A stretch of DNA of 64,000 nt from Stomorhina lunata (Eukaryota; Arthropoda; Insecta; Diptera; Rhiniidae): positions 113,809,055 to 113,873,054 of the forward strand of contig OW121742.1 of the NCBI GenBank assembly GCA_933228675.1, in the 5' to 3' direction. A program made the position numbers and the translations under genes. Positions within the stretch are counted from its first letter, which is position 1, and every line of letters begins with the position of its first letter. Of the stretch, positions 11,665 through 23,775 are shown one piece after another. Under the pieces are notes generated by a model. The model was given only the letters and a program-made list of their open reading frames with translations. It had not been told where the DNA came from and did not search any database.

Positions 11665-12690
11665 TATTTTTATGATCTCAAATCTCCTAACTCTTATTGA
11701 TCATGTCTAAACATTAATGATCTAACCATTTAAGGTCTCATTAAATCCAAACAATAATCTTCTAGATCACTCCTCAAAAAAAAAACGCAAAAAACTCACG
11801 TTTTCAATGTCTAAACAAACAAAAAATTGACTGATTCGTGGAAAACACCTTGATCCTAATCTCTAATGGTTTATCTTAAATTCGAAATATCAAAAAAAAA
11901 ACATTAAACAGAGCTTGTTATAGACAAGCCAAGACTACGTTATATCAAACAGGTAATCGATCAAAATCACTAATGATCTGAGAAAAAAAACCCAAAAACA
12001 CTCGATCATCAAACTGAGATATACATTGACCATTTACCAACGATCATATATTGTAAAAGTCATAAAACATGTTTGAAAGCCATAATGACATTTGCTCAAC
12101 TTCTCATAGACACCAACAAAAAAAAAAAAAAAGTACTACAACATATCACATCACCTGTTGTTTGAGGCATTAGGAGGTGCTGCAACGCACAAGTTTGAAT
12201 GTCGAAACTCATGCAACAATTTTAAGTCTGTCCATCCGTACGTCCGTCCGTCCCTCCGTCTGTCTGTCATAAAGATAAATACTCGTAAATACCACGAAAC
12301 CGCTAAAACAAATATAAAGAACAAACATGAGAAATAAATAAATAAATAAATTGTATATGAAAAATAAAAACCCGAGATATAAATATTTATTTTTTTACTG
12401 GCTTAAGAAGATATGGAAAACACCACCAACAAAAAGCACAAAATTTTGTTTTGAGGCAAAAACGCATTGAACTCATTTTAAACGAAATGTCAGCCTAACG
12501 GTCATTGACTTAAGGTAAGCGAGCAGCTAGAGCTGCTAACAAAACGAAGAAAGCCGAATAATGATTATGTTCCCAATCATATTTAATAGTTTCCATATTT
12601 AAATAAGTCATTGGGAAAATAGAACAAAGTGCAATTTAGCCAAAAAAGTGGTTTAAACAGAGCAAATTTTGGTTCAATCAATTTTTTTCT
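11665..12690. other. A+T-rich region with a GTCY microsatellite remnant
   Basis: No gene was recognised. It contains an A-run near 12118-12133 and a GTCCATCCGTACGTCCGTCC-type tract at about 12230-12268 that resembles the GTCY part of the mini-me elements, but no element ends were found around it. Several GATC-containing short repeats occur near 11670-12040. Confidence 0.5.
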
Positions 12691-15600
12691 TTTATTTAAA
12701 AATTTTTCAAAAATTTCCTATTTTTATAGGAAATTTGTTAAAAATTTATTATTTTTAAAAGAAACTTTTCAAAAATTTCCTATTTTTGAAGGAAATTTTT
12801 CAAAAATTTGCTATTTTTAAAGGAAATTTTCCAAAAATTTCCTATTTTTATAGGAAATTTTTCAAAAATTTCCTATTTTTATAGGAAATTTTTCAAAAAT
12901 TTCCTATTTTTATAGGAAATTTTTCAAAAATTTCCTATTTTTATAGGAAATTTTTCAAAAATTTCCTATTTTTATAGGAAATTTTTCAAAAATTTACTAT
13001 TTTTATAGGAAATTTTTCAAAAATTTCCTATTTTTATAGGAAATTTTTCAAAAATTTCCTATTTTTATAGGAAATTTTTCAAAAATTTCCTATTTTTATA
13101 GGAAATTTTTCAAAAATTTCCTATTTTTATAGGAAATTTTTCAAAAATTTCCTATTTTTATAGGAAATTTTTCAAAAATTTCCTATTTTTATAGGAAATT
13201 TTTCAAAAATTTCCTATTTTTATAGGAAATTTTTCAAAAATTTCCTATTTTTATAGGAAATTTTTCAAAAATTTCCTATTTTTATAGGAAATTTTTCAAA
13301 AATTTCCTATTTTTATAGGAAATTTTTCAAAAATTTCCTATTTTTATAGGAAATTTTTCAAAAATTTCCTATTTTTATAGGAAATTTTTCAAAAATTTCC
13401 TATTTTTATAGGAAATTTTTCAAAAATTTCCTATTTTTATAGGAAATTTTTCAAAAATTTCCTATTTTTATAGGAAATTTTTCAAAAATTTCCTATTTTT
13501 ATAGGAAATTTTTCAAAAATTTCCTATTTTTATAGGAAATTTTTCAAAAATTTCCTATTTTTATAGGAAATTTTTCAAAAATTTCCTATTTTTATAGGAA
13601 ATTTTTCAAAAATTTCCTATTTTTATAGGAAATTTTTCAAAAATTTCCTATTTTTATAGGAAATTTTTCAAAAATTTCCTATTTTTATAGGAAATTTTTC
13701 AAAAATTTCCTATTTTTATAGGAAATTTTTCAAAAATTTCCTATTTTTATAGGAAATTTTTCAAAAATTTCCTATTTTTATAGGAAATTTTTCAAAAATT
13801 TCCTATTTTTATAGGAAATTTTTCAAAAATTTCCTATTTTTATAGGAAATTTTTCAAAAATTTCCTATTTTTATAGGAAATTTTTCAAAAATTTCCTATT
13901 TTTATAGGAAAATTTTCAAAAATTTCCTATTTTTATAGGAAATTTTTCAAAAATTTCCTATTTTTATAGGAAATTTTTCAAAAATTTCCTATTTTTATAG
14001 GAAATTTTTCAAAAATTTCCTATTTTTATAGGAAATTTTTCAAAAATTTCCTATTTTTATAGGAAATTTTTCAAAAATTTCCTATTTTTATAGGAAATTT
14101 TTCAAAAATTTCCTATTTTTATAGGAAATTTTTCAAAAATTTCCTATTTTTATAGGAAATTTTTCAAAAATTTCCTATTTTTATAGGAAATTTTTCAAAA
14201 ATTTCCTATTTTTATAGGAAATTTTTCAAAAATTTCCTATTTTTATAGGAAATTTTTCAAAAATTTCCTATTTTTATAGGAAATTTATAGGAAATTTTTC
14301 AAAAATTTCCTATTTTTATAGCAAATTTTTCAAAAATTTCCTATTTTTATTGGAAATTTTTAAAAAATTTCCTTTTTTTATAGGAAATTTTCCAAAAATT
14401 TCCTATTTTTATAGGAAATTTTTCAAAAATTTCCTATTTTTATAGGAAATTTTTCAAAAATTTCCTATTTTTATAGGAAATTTTTCAAAAATTTCCTATT
14501 TTTATAGGAAATTTTTCAAAAATTTCCTATTTTTATAGGAAATTTTTCAAAAATTTCCTATTTTTATAGGAAATTTTTCAAAAATTTCCTATTTTTATAG
14601 GAAATTTTTCAAAAATTTCCTATTTTTATAGGAAATTTTTCAAAAATTTCCTATTTTTATAGGAAATTTTTCAAAAATTTCCTATTTTTATAGGAAATTT
14701 TTCAAAAATTTCCTATTTTTATAGGAAATTTTTCAAAAATTTCCTATTTTTATAGGAAATTTTTCAAAAATTTCCTATTTTTATAGGAAATTTTTCAAAA
14801 ATTTCCTATTTTTATAGGAAATTTTTCAAAAATTTCCTATTTTTATAGGAAATTTTTCAAAAATTTCCTATTTTTATAGGAAATTTTTCAAAAATTTCCT
14901 ATTTTTATAGGAAATTTATAGGAAATTTTTCAAAAATTTCCTATTTTTATAGCAAATTTTTCAAAAATTTCCTATTTTTATTGGAAATTTTTAAAAAATT
15001 TCCTTTTTTTATAGGAAATTTTTCAAAAATTTCCTATTTTTATAGCAAATTTTTCAAAAATTTCCTATTTTTATTGGAAATTTTTAAAAAATTTCCTTTT
15101 TTTATAGGAAATTTTTCAAAAATTTCCTATTTTTATAGGAAATTTTTCAAAAATTTCCTATTTTTATAGAAATTTTTCAAAAATTTCCTATTTTTATAGG
15201 AAATTTTTCAAAAATTTTCTATTTTTATAGGAAATTTTTCAAAAATTTCCTATTTTTATAGGAAATTTTTCAAAAATTTCCTATTTTTATAGGAAATTTT
15301 TTAAAAACTTCCTATTTTTATAGGAAATTTTTCAAAAATTTCCTATTTTTATAGGAAATTTTTCAAAAATTTCCTATTTTTATAGCAAATTTTTCAAAAA
15401 TTTCCTATTTTTATAGCAAATTTTTCAAAAATTTCCTATTTTTATAGCAAATTTTTCAAAAATTTCCTATTTTTATAGAAAATTTTTCAAAAATTTCCTA
15501 GTTTTATAGGAAATTTTTCAAAAATTTCCTATTTGTATAGGAAATTTTTCAAAAATTTCCTATTTTTATAGGAAATTTTTCAAAAATTTCCTATTTCTAT

Positions 15601-17551
15601 AGGAAATTTTTCAAAAATTTGCTATTTTTATAGAAAATTTTTCAAAAATTTCCTATTTGTATAGGAAATTTTTCAAAAATTTCCTATTTGTATAGGAAAT
15701 TTTTCAAAAATTTCCTATTTGTATAGGAAATTTTTCAAAAATTTCCTATTTGTATAGGAAATTTTTCAAAAATTTCCTATTTGTATAGGAAATTTTTCAA
15801 AAATTTCCTATTTGTATAGGAAATTTTTCAAAAATTTCCTATTTGTATAGGAAATTTTTCAAAAATTTCCTATTTGTATAGGAAATTTTTCAAAAATTTC
15901 CTATTTTTATAGGAAATTTTTCAAAAATTTCCTATTTTTATAGGAAATTTTTCAAAAATTTCCTATTTTTATAGGAAATTTTTCAAAAATTTCCTATTTT
16001 TGTAGGAATTTTTCAAAAATTTCCTATTTTTATAGGAAATTTTTCAAAAATTTCCTATTTTTATAGGAAATTTTTCAAAAATTTCCTATTTTTATAGGAA
16101 ATTTTTCAAAAATTTCCTATTTTTATAGGAAATTTTTCAAAAATTTCCTATTTTTATAGGAAATTTTTCAAAAATTTCCTATTTTTATAGGAAATTTTTC
16201 AAAAATTTCCTATTTTTATAGGAAATTTTTCAAAAATTTCCTATTTTTATAGGAAATTTTTCAAAAATTTCCTATTTTTATAGGAAATTTTTCAAAAATT
16301 TCCTATTTTTATAGGAAATTTTTCAAAAATTTCCTATTTTTATAGGAAATTTTTCAAAAATTTCCTATTTTTATAGGAAATTTATAGGAAATTTTTCAAA
16401 AATTTCCTATTTTTATAGCAAATTTTTCAAAAATTTCCTATTTTTATTGGAAATTTTTAAAAAATTTCCTTTTTTTATAGGAAATTTTTCAAAAATTTCC
16501 TATTTTTATAGCAAATTTTTCAAAAATTTCCTATTTTTATTGGAAATTTTTAAAAAATTTCCTTTTTTTATAGGAAATTTTTCAAAAATTTCCTATTTTT
16601 ATAGGAAATTTTTCAAAAATTTCCTATTTTTATAGAAATTTTTCAAAAATTTCCTATTTTTATAGGAAATTTTTCAAAAATTTTCTATTTTTATAGGAAA
16701 TTTTTCAAAAATTTCCTATTTTTATAGGAAATTTTTCAAAAATTTCCTATTTTTATAGGAAATTTTTTAAAAACTTCCTATTTTTATAGGAAATTTTTCA
16801 AAAATTTCCTATTTTTATAGGAAATTTTTCAAAAATTTCATATTTTTATAGCAAATTTTTCAAAAATTTCCTATTTTTATAGCAAATTTTTCAAAAATTT
16901 CCTATTTTTATAGCAAATTTTTCAAAAATTTCCTATTTTTATAGAAAATTTTTCAAAAATTTCCTAGTTTTATAGGAAATTTTTCAAAAATTTCCTATTT
17001 GTATAGGAAATTTTTCAAAAATTTCCTATTTTTATAGGAAATTTTTCAAAAATTTCCTATTTCTATAGGAAATTTTTCAAAAATTTGCTATTTTTATAGA
17101 AAATTTTTCAAAAATTTCCTATTTGTATAGGAAATTTTTCAAAAATTTCCTATTTGTATAGGAAATTTTTCAAAAATTTCCTATTTGTATAGGAAATTTT
17201 TCAAAAATTTCCTATTTGTATAGGAAATTTTTCAAAAATTTCCTATTTGTATAGGAAATTTTTCAAAAATTTCCTATTTGTATAGGAAATTTTTCAAAAA
17301 TTTCCTATTTGTATAGGAAATTTTTCAAAAATTTCCTATTTGTATAGGAAATTTTTCAAAAATTTCCTATTTTTATAGGAAATTTTTCAAAAATTTCCTA
17401 TTTTTATAGGAAATTTTTCAAAAATTTCCTATTTTTATAGGAAATTTTTCAAAAATTTCCTATTTTTGTAGGAATTTTTCAAAAATGTCCTATTTTTATA
17501 GGAAATTTTTCAAAAAATTCCTATTTTTACAGATAATTTTTCAAAAATATA
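12691..17551. repeat. S31 satellite, largest array, C orientation
   Basis: About 157 units of the 31-bp repeat: arms AGGAAATTTTT and AAAAATTTCCT around a single C, then ATTTTTAT. The first half (about 12840-14280) is nearly invariant. From 14281 on, marker variants appear: AGCAAATTTT, TTGGAAATTTTTA, CTATTTGTATAGG (a run of eight or more) and CTAGTTTTATAGG. These markers reveal higher-order duplication. The array ends in degenerate units near 17500-17551. Short frames such as 14981-15169 and 16447-16635 are repeat translations, not genes. Confidence 0.97.
14912..17487. repeat. Higher-order duplication inside S31, period 1466 bp
   Basis: The truncated-unit junction GGAAATTTATAGGAAATT lies near 14912 and 16378, and the unique marker TTTTTGTAGGAATTTTTC at about 15997 and 17463. 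Both pairs are 1466 bp apart. All intermediate marker variants follow in the same order in both copies. The differences I saw were single bases, e.g. C at 15374 versus A at 16840. A related shorter version of the junction occurs at 14281. Confidence 0.9.
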
Positions 17552-18605
17552 AACCAGACCACAAAACTATTTGTGGAATTTCTTAACATCAAAACCACTG
17601 TACATCATCCAATACGCACTTGTTGTTCTAACCACTATCTGTAAACTCTATCACAAACACACTAACAAAATAAAATTAAAATAATTTCTTTATAGAAAAA
17701 ACCCTAAACCGCGAAAAGAAATCATAATTTTAAATTCCATTACTCATGCCGAGAAGTTATCATGTTAATATAATCTCGCTACCACCAATTTAGGGGTAGT
17801 TCCCCCATTAAGACGCCTAAGACTCAAGAATGTAAGCATTCATGTAGTGACTCGATGTAGTTATTTAAGTTGGATGTTAACTTCAAATTCCCAACAAACT
17901 CACGTTTAATCGTACAAAATAATGAAATAGTGGAAGAAAAGAACCCTTAGAAGAAGACATAAAATTAAAAACATGAAAAATTCCCACGCATTAAAATATA
18001 GAAGAACTAAAAATTATGACAAATGTTTTACGTCACTGCAAATGACTTTTTGTAATAATTACCTGTCATTTGTGATGAAGAAAATTTTCTTCTTTCTTTC
18101 GGTTTTCTTGGCATTTCCTTCTTTTTTTTATAGAAACATAGTAATTATATCGAAGATGCCTTGAAACTTTGTTCCCTAGGAGTAGTTGACTAAAAACAGA
18201 CCCCCGTTGTTGGGTTCACAGGCCTTCAGTCAGTTCAGTTCAGTCACTTAAGACATTTGTGTATAGAAACGATCATGCTTGACTTGTTGTGCTGCTCAGT
18301 GGGTTAAATTCTTGACGGTATTCCTTCATACTGTTTGGTTACGTTTCTTTGTACCTTCTTAACTTTTTCTCATGATGTCTTTATACAGTTTTTAAAAAAA
18401 TGTTATATCCTTTTCAAAGGCATATGAGAGGGCCCTTTTCCTGTTGGTTTTTACAGCTTAAAGAAAGTCAATATGCCCTTGTTTTGAGTTCTAATGTAAC
18501 AAGTGTTTCTCTATTTAAGTCAAGGTTAGTTATTGTTTTTAAGGATTTCAAAATTTTACTTCCTCTTAGGAAACAGTTTGAGTTCTAAAGTACTTCAAGC
18601 ATTTG
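17552..18605. other. Spacer between two oppositely oriented S31 arrays
   Basis: Single-copy DNA with no recognised gene. It holds a cluster of TCAGT motifs at about 18226-18245 that look like Inr elements but lack a correctly spaced DPE. Frames at 17973-18164 and 18400-18588 are short and match nothing I recognise. Confidence 0.5.
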
Positions 18606-21600
18606 TTAATGAAGATCTTAAAAATTTTCTATAAAAATGTTTCTTTTTTTTAAATTTCCTATTAAAATAAGAAATTTTTGAAAAATTAAAAAAAAATAAA
18701 TTTTTGATAAATTCCTATAAAAATAAGAAATTTTTGAAAAATTTCCTATAAATATAAGAAAATTTTGAAAAATTTCCTATACAAATAAGAATTTTTTTTT
18801 TAATTTCCTATAAAAATAAGAAATTATTGAAAAATACCCTTTAAACATAAGAAATTTTGGGAAAGTTTCCTGTAAAAATAAGAAATTTTAGAAAAATTTC
18901 CTGAAAAAATAAGAAATTTTCGAAAAATTTCCTATCCAAATAAGAAATTTTTGAAAAATTTCATATAAAAAAAATTTTTGATAAATTCCTATAGAAATAA
19001 TAAATTTTTGATAAATTTCCTATAGAAATAAGAAATTAATGAAAAATTTCATATAAAAAATTTTTTTGATAAATTCCAATAGAAATAAGAAATCTTTGAT
19101 AAATTTCCTATAGAAATAAGAAATTTTTGAAAAATTTTCTATTAAAATAAGACATTTTTTTAAAATTTTCTATTAATATAAGAAGTACTAAAAAAATTTC
19201 TAAAAAGAAAAAGAAATTTTTTAAAAATTTCCTATAAAAAAGGTAATTTTTGAAAAATTTCGTGTAAAAAAAAGGAAATTTTTGAAAAATTTCCTTTAAT
19301 AAAATAAAAAAAATTGTTGAAAAATTTCCTATAAAAAACGAAAATTTTTGAAAAATTTCCTATAAGAATAGGAAATTTTTGAAAAATTTCCTATAAAAAT
19401 GGGAAATTTTTAAAAAAAATCCTTAAAAAAATAGGAAATTTTTGAAAATTTTCCTATAGAAATAGGAAATTTTTGAAAATATTCCTATAAAAATAGGAAA
19501 TTTTTGAAAAATTTCCTATAAAAATAGGAAATTTTTGAAAAATTTCCTATAAAAATAGGAAATTTTTGAAAAATTTCCTATAAAAATAGGAAATTTTTGA
19601 AAAATTTCCTATAAAAATAGGAAATTTTTGAAAAATTTCCTATAAAAATAGGAAATTTTTGAAAAATTTCCTATAAAAATAGGAAATTTTTGAAAAATTT
19701 CCTATAAAAATAGGAAATTTTTGAAAAATTTCCTATAAAAATAGGAGATTTTTGAAAAATTTCCTATAAAAATAGGAAATTTATGAAAAGTGTGAAAAAG
19801 ATTGAAAAATTTCCTATAAAAATAGGAAATTTTTGAAAAATTTCCTATAAAAATAGGAAATTTTTGAAAAATTTCCTATAAAAATAGGAAATTTTTGAAA
19901 ATTTTCCTATAGAAATAGGAAATTTTTGAAAATATTCCTATAAAAATAGGAAATTTTTGAAAATATTCCTATAAAAATAGGAAATTTTTGAAAAATTTCC
20001 TATAAAAATAGGAAATTTTTGAAAAATTTCCTATAAAAATAGGAAATTTTTGAAAAATTTCCTATAAAAATAGGAAATTTTTGAAAAATTTCCTATAAAA
20101 ATAGGAAATTTTTGAAAAATTTCCTATAAAAATAGGAAATTTTTGAAAAATTTCCTATAAAAATAGGAAATTTTTGAAAAATTTCCTATAAAAATAGGAA
20201 ATTTTTGAAAAATTTCCTATAAAAATAGGAAATTTTTGAAAAATTTCCTATAAAAATAGGAAATTTTTGAAAAATTTCCTATAAAAATAGGAAATTTTTG
20301 AAAAATTTCCTATAAAAATAGGAAATTTTTGAAAAATTTCCTATAAAAATAGGAAATTTTTGAAAAATTTCCTATAAAAATAGGAAATTTTTGAAAAATT
20401 TCCTATAAAAATAGGAAATTTTTGAAAAATTTCCTATAAAAATAGGAAATTTTTGAAAAATTTCCTATAAAAATAGAAAATTTTTGAAAAATTTCCTATA
20501 AAAAAAGGAAATTTTTGAAAAATTTCCTATAAAAAAAGGAAATTTTTGAAAAATTTCCTATAAAAATAGGAAATTTTTGAAAAATTTCCTATAAAAACAG
20601 GAAATTTTTGAAAAATTTCCTATAAAAACAGGAAATTTTTGAAAAATTTCCTATAAAAATAGGAAATTTTTGAAAAATTTCCTATAAAAATAGGAAATTT
20701 TTGAAAAATTTAGTATAAAAATAGGAAATTTTTGAAAAATTTCCTAAAAAAATAGGAAATTTTTGAAAAATTTCCTATAAAAATAGGAAATTTTTGAAAA
20801 ATTTCCTATAAAAATAGGAAATTTTTGAAAATTTTCCTATAAAAACAGGAAATGTTTGAAAAATTTCCTATAAAAATAGGAAATTTTTGAAAAATTTCCT
20901 ATAAAAATAGGAAATTTTTGAAAAATTTCCTATAAAAATAGGAAATTTTTGAAAAATTTCCTATAAAAATAGGAAATTTTTAAAAAATTTCCTATAAAAA
21001 TAGGAAATTTTTGAAAAATTTCCTGTAAAAATAGGAAATTTTTGAAAAATTTCCTATAAAAATAGGAAATTTTTAAAAAATTTCCTATAAAAATAGGAAA
21101 TTTTTGAAAAATTTCCTATAAAAATAGAAGTTTTTGAAAAATTTCCTGTAAAAATAGGAAATTTTTGAAAAATTTCCTATAAGAATAGGAAATTTTTGAA
21201 AAATTTCCTATAAAAATAGGAAATTTTTGAAAAATTTCCTATAAAAATAGGAAATTTTTGAAAAATTTCCTATAAAAATAGGAAATTTTTGAAAAATTTC
21301 CTATAAAAATAGGAAATTTTTGAAAAATTTCCTATAAAAATAGGAAATTTTTGAAAAATTTCCTATAAAAATAGGAAATTTTTGAAAAATTTCCTATAAA
21401 AATAGGAAATTTTTGAAAAATTTCCTATAAAAATAGGAAATTTTTGAAAAAATTTCCTATAAAAATAGGAAATTTTTGAAAAAATTTCCTATAAAAATAG
21501 GAAATTTTTGAAAAATTTCCTATAAAAATAGGAAATTTTTGAAAAATTTCCTATAAAAATAGGAAATTTTTGAAAAATTTCCTATAAAAATAGGAAATTT

Positions 21601-22565
21601 TTGAAAAATTTCCTATAAAAATAGGAAATTTTTGAAAAATTTCCTATAAAAATAGGAAATTTTTGAAAAATTTCCTATAAAAATAAGAAATTTTTGAAAA
21701 ATTTCCTATAAAAATAGGAAATTTTTGAAAAATTTCCTATAAAAATAGGAAATTTTTGAAAAATTTCCTATAAAAATAGGAAATTTTTGAAAAATTTCCT
21801 ATAAAAATAGGAAATTTTTGAAAAATTTCCTATAAAAATAGGAAATTTTTGAAAAATTTCCTATAAAAATAGGAAATTTTTGAAAAATTTCCTATAAAAA
21901 TAGGAAATTTTTGAAAAATTTCCTATAAAAATTGGAAATTTTTGAAAAATTTCCTATAAAAACAGGAAATTTTTGAAAAATTTCCTATAAAAATAGGAAA
22001 TTTTTGAAAAATTTCCTATAAAAATAGGAAATTTTTGAAAAATTTCCTATAAAAATAGGAAATTTTTGAAAAATTTCCTATAAAAATAGGAAATTTTTGA
22101 AAAATTTCCTATAAAAATAGGAAATTTTTGAAAATTTTCCTATAAAAACAGGAAATGTTTGAAAAATTTCCTATAAAAATAGGAAATTTTTGAAAAATTT
22201 CCTATAAAAATAGGAAATTTTTGAAAAATTTCCTATAAAAATAGGAAATTTTTGAAAAATTTCCTATAAAAATAGGAAATTTTTGAAAAATTTCCTATAA
22301 AAATAGGAAATTTTTGAAAAATTTCCTATAAAATTAAAACAAAATTGAAAAATTTACTATAAAAATAAGAAATTTTTGAAAAAGTTTTCTAAAAAATAAG
22401 AATAAGATTAAGAATTTTTGAAAATGTTCCTATAAAAATAAAATTTTTTTGAAAAATTTTCTATAAAATAAGAAATTTTTGAAAAATTTTTTTTAAAAAT
22501 AAGAAATTTTGGAAAAATTTTCTTTTAAAAAAATAGTAAATTTTTTCAAAATTTTCTATTAAAAT
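18606..22565. repeat. S31 satellite array, G orientation
   Basis: About 128 units with central G and spacer ATAAAAAT, opposite to 12691-17551. The left 700 bp is degenerate (AAGAAATTTTT variants and indels). The region from about 19490 to 22320 is nearly homogeneous. Marker variants recur, for example AAAAACAGGAAATGTTTG at 20841 and 22144 (1303 bp apart) and the pair CCTATAGAAATAGG plus GAAAATATTCC near 19451 and 19906, indicating block duplications. Confidence 0.97.
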
Positions 22566-22884
22566 AATAATTAAATAATAAATGAGTGACTTCAAAAAAC
22601 GACAAACATTTCTATGAAATTAATTCATGCCGCATTTCCTGCAAATAGAAATAAATATTTACTTAATGCCTCATCTGTTTCATGATTTCTTTGTTTTTAT
22701 GATCTACCGTAAACAAAAAGTTCTTTAATTTAAATTAGATAAAAGTTATATTTTATTTAAAATACCATAATTATGAATCATTTCAATTATTTTAAAAACT
22801 AGCTATATCTCTTAGAAAGAAAACATCCCGGAGACTGAAGAAATCTTATTTTACTTTAAACAATGACTAAAAATGTATCAGAAA
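22566..22884. other. Short single-copy spacer, nothing recognised
   Basis: A+T-rich sequence between the S31 array and the right arm of the inverted duplication. No feature seen. Confidence 0.5.
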
Positions 22885-23775
22885 AATCTCAAAAATTATA
22901 GCAATCTTTGCTATAAATGCAAAAATTCTTATCTCATAGCAAATGTTTATACGAATGACCAAATAAATTAGGTTGTTACTTCTAGATACAGGCAAGTAAT
23001 AAAATTAGGAAAAAAAGGGGCGGTTTTACTAATGACAAACGTAACATTTGTATGATCGCGTGTAAATGATCTCAACAAAGATCTTAGGTAGAAATTCTAA
23101 TTATCAAAAAATAGAAAATCAAATGAATTGATAGATAAATGTAAAATGAAAAAACTATTCAAAGAATTTTATTGTAGTTTAATACAAAGAAAATTAAATT
23201 CTTATTAAAATTATTTAAATACCAAGAATTACAAAAGAGAGAAATATCATAAGATCGCTTCTAATTCTTTGTACTTTTAGAACTTCAATACCAAAATATG
23301 TTAGGATCTTTTGAAAAATTACCATAACTTGGTAATAAATTGTTATTTACAAACTAAATTTAATCCTTTAATATGCTCATCATATAAGAAAATTTTCGAA
23401 AAATTTTTCGAAAAGAAAATTTTCTTTATTCAAAATCGAATGATTTAACATAAGACCAGTAGCACTAATAAATGCTTTATATTACTATTTTAATACTTTT
23501 TTAGTAGAACAAACCTTTTCTTAAAAAATATAACCTCTTTTGATTTTAAAGCTGCTTATTTTTTATAGCATTTTCTATTTTTCCGATATTGATAAATTAA
23601 TTTTCTTTTTTTATTTCCCATTTTTGTTATATAATGATTGAGTATAAGGCAGATCTTACTTAAATGACTCATGTTCTCAGTTATAAATTACCCATAATAA
23701 ACATTTTTTATGAAAAAGATATTAAAATCCATCTGACCCCTCCTTATTCAAAAACGAATTATAAAATGATCAAAT
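22885..23775. repeat. Right arm of the ~1-kb inverted duplication (partner 2766-3822)
   Basis: Reverse complement of the left arm with few substitutions. It lacks the ~163 bp found at about 2846-3008: here CCCATAATAAACATTTTTTATG (near 23691) joins directly what is separated in the left arm. An S31 array follows on its outer side, as in the left arm. Confidence 0.85.

Noticed and set aside
12629..16635. 62-63-residue frames (12629, 14981, 16447)
   Set aside because: They lie inside S31; the two identical ones simply mark the 1466-bp higher-order duplication.
18226..18246. Cluster of TCAGT initiator-like motifs as a promoter
   Set aside because: No DPE at +28 of any of them (AGACAT at 18251 is off by several bases) and no gene follows.
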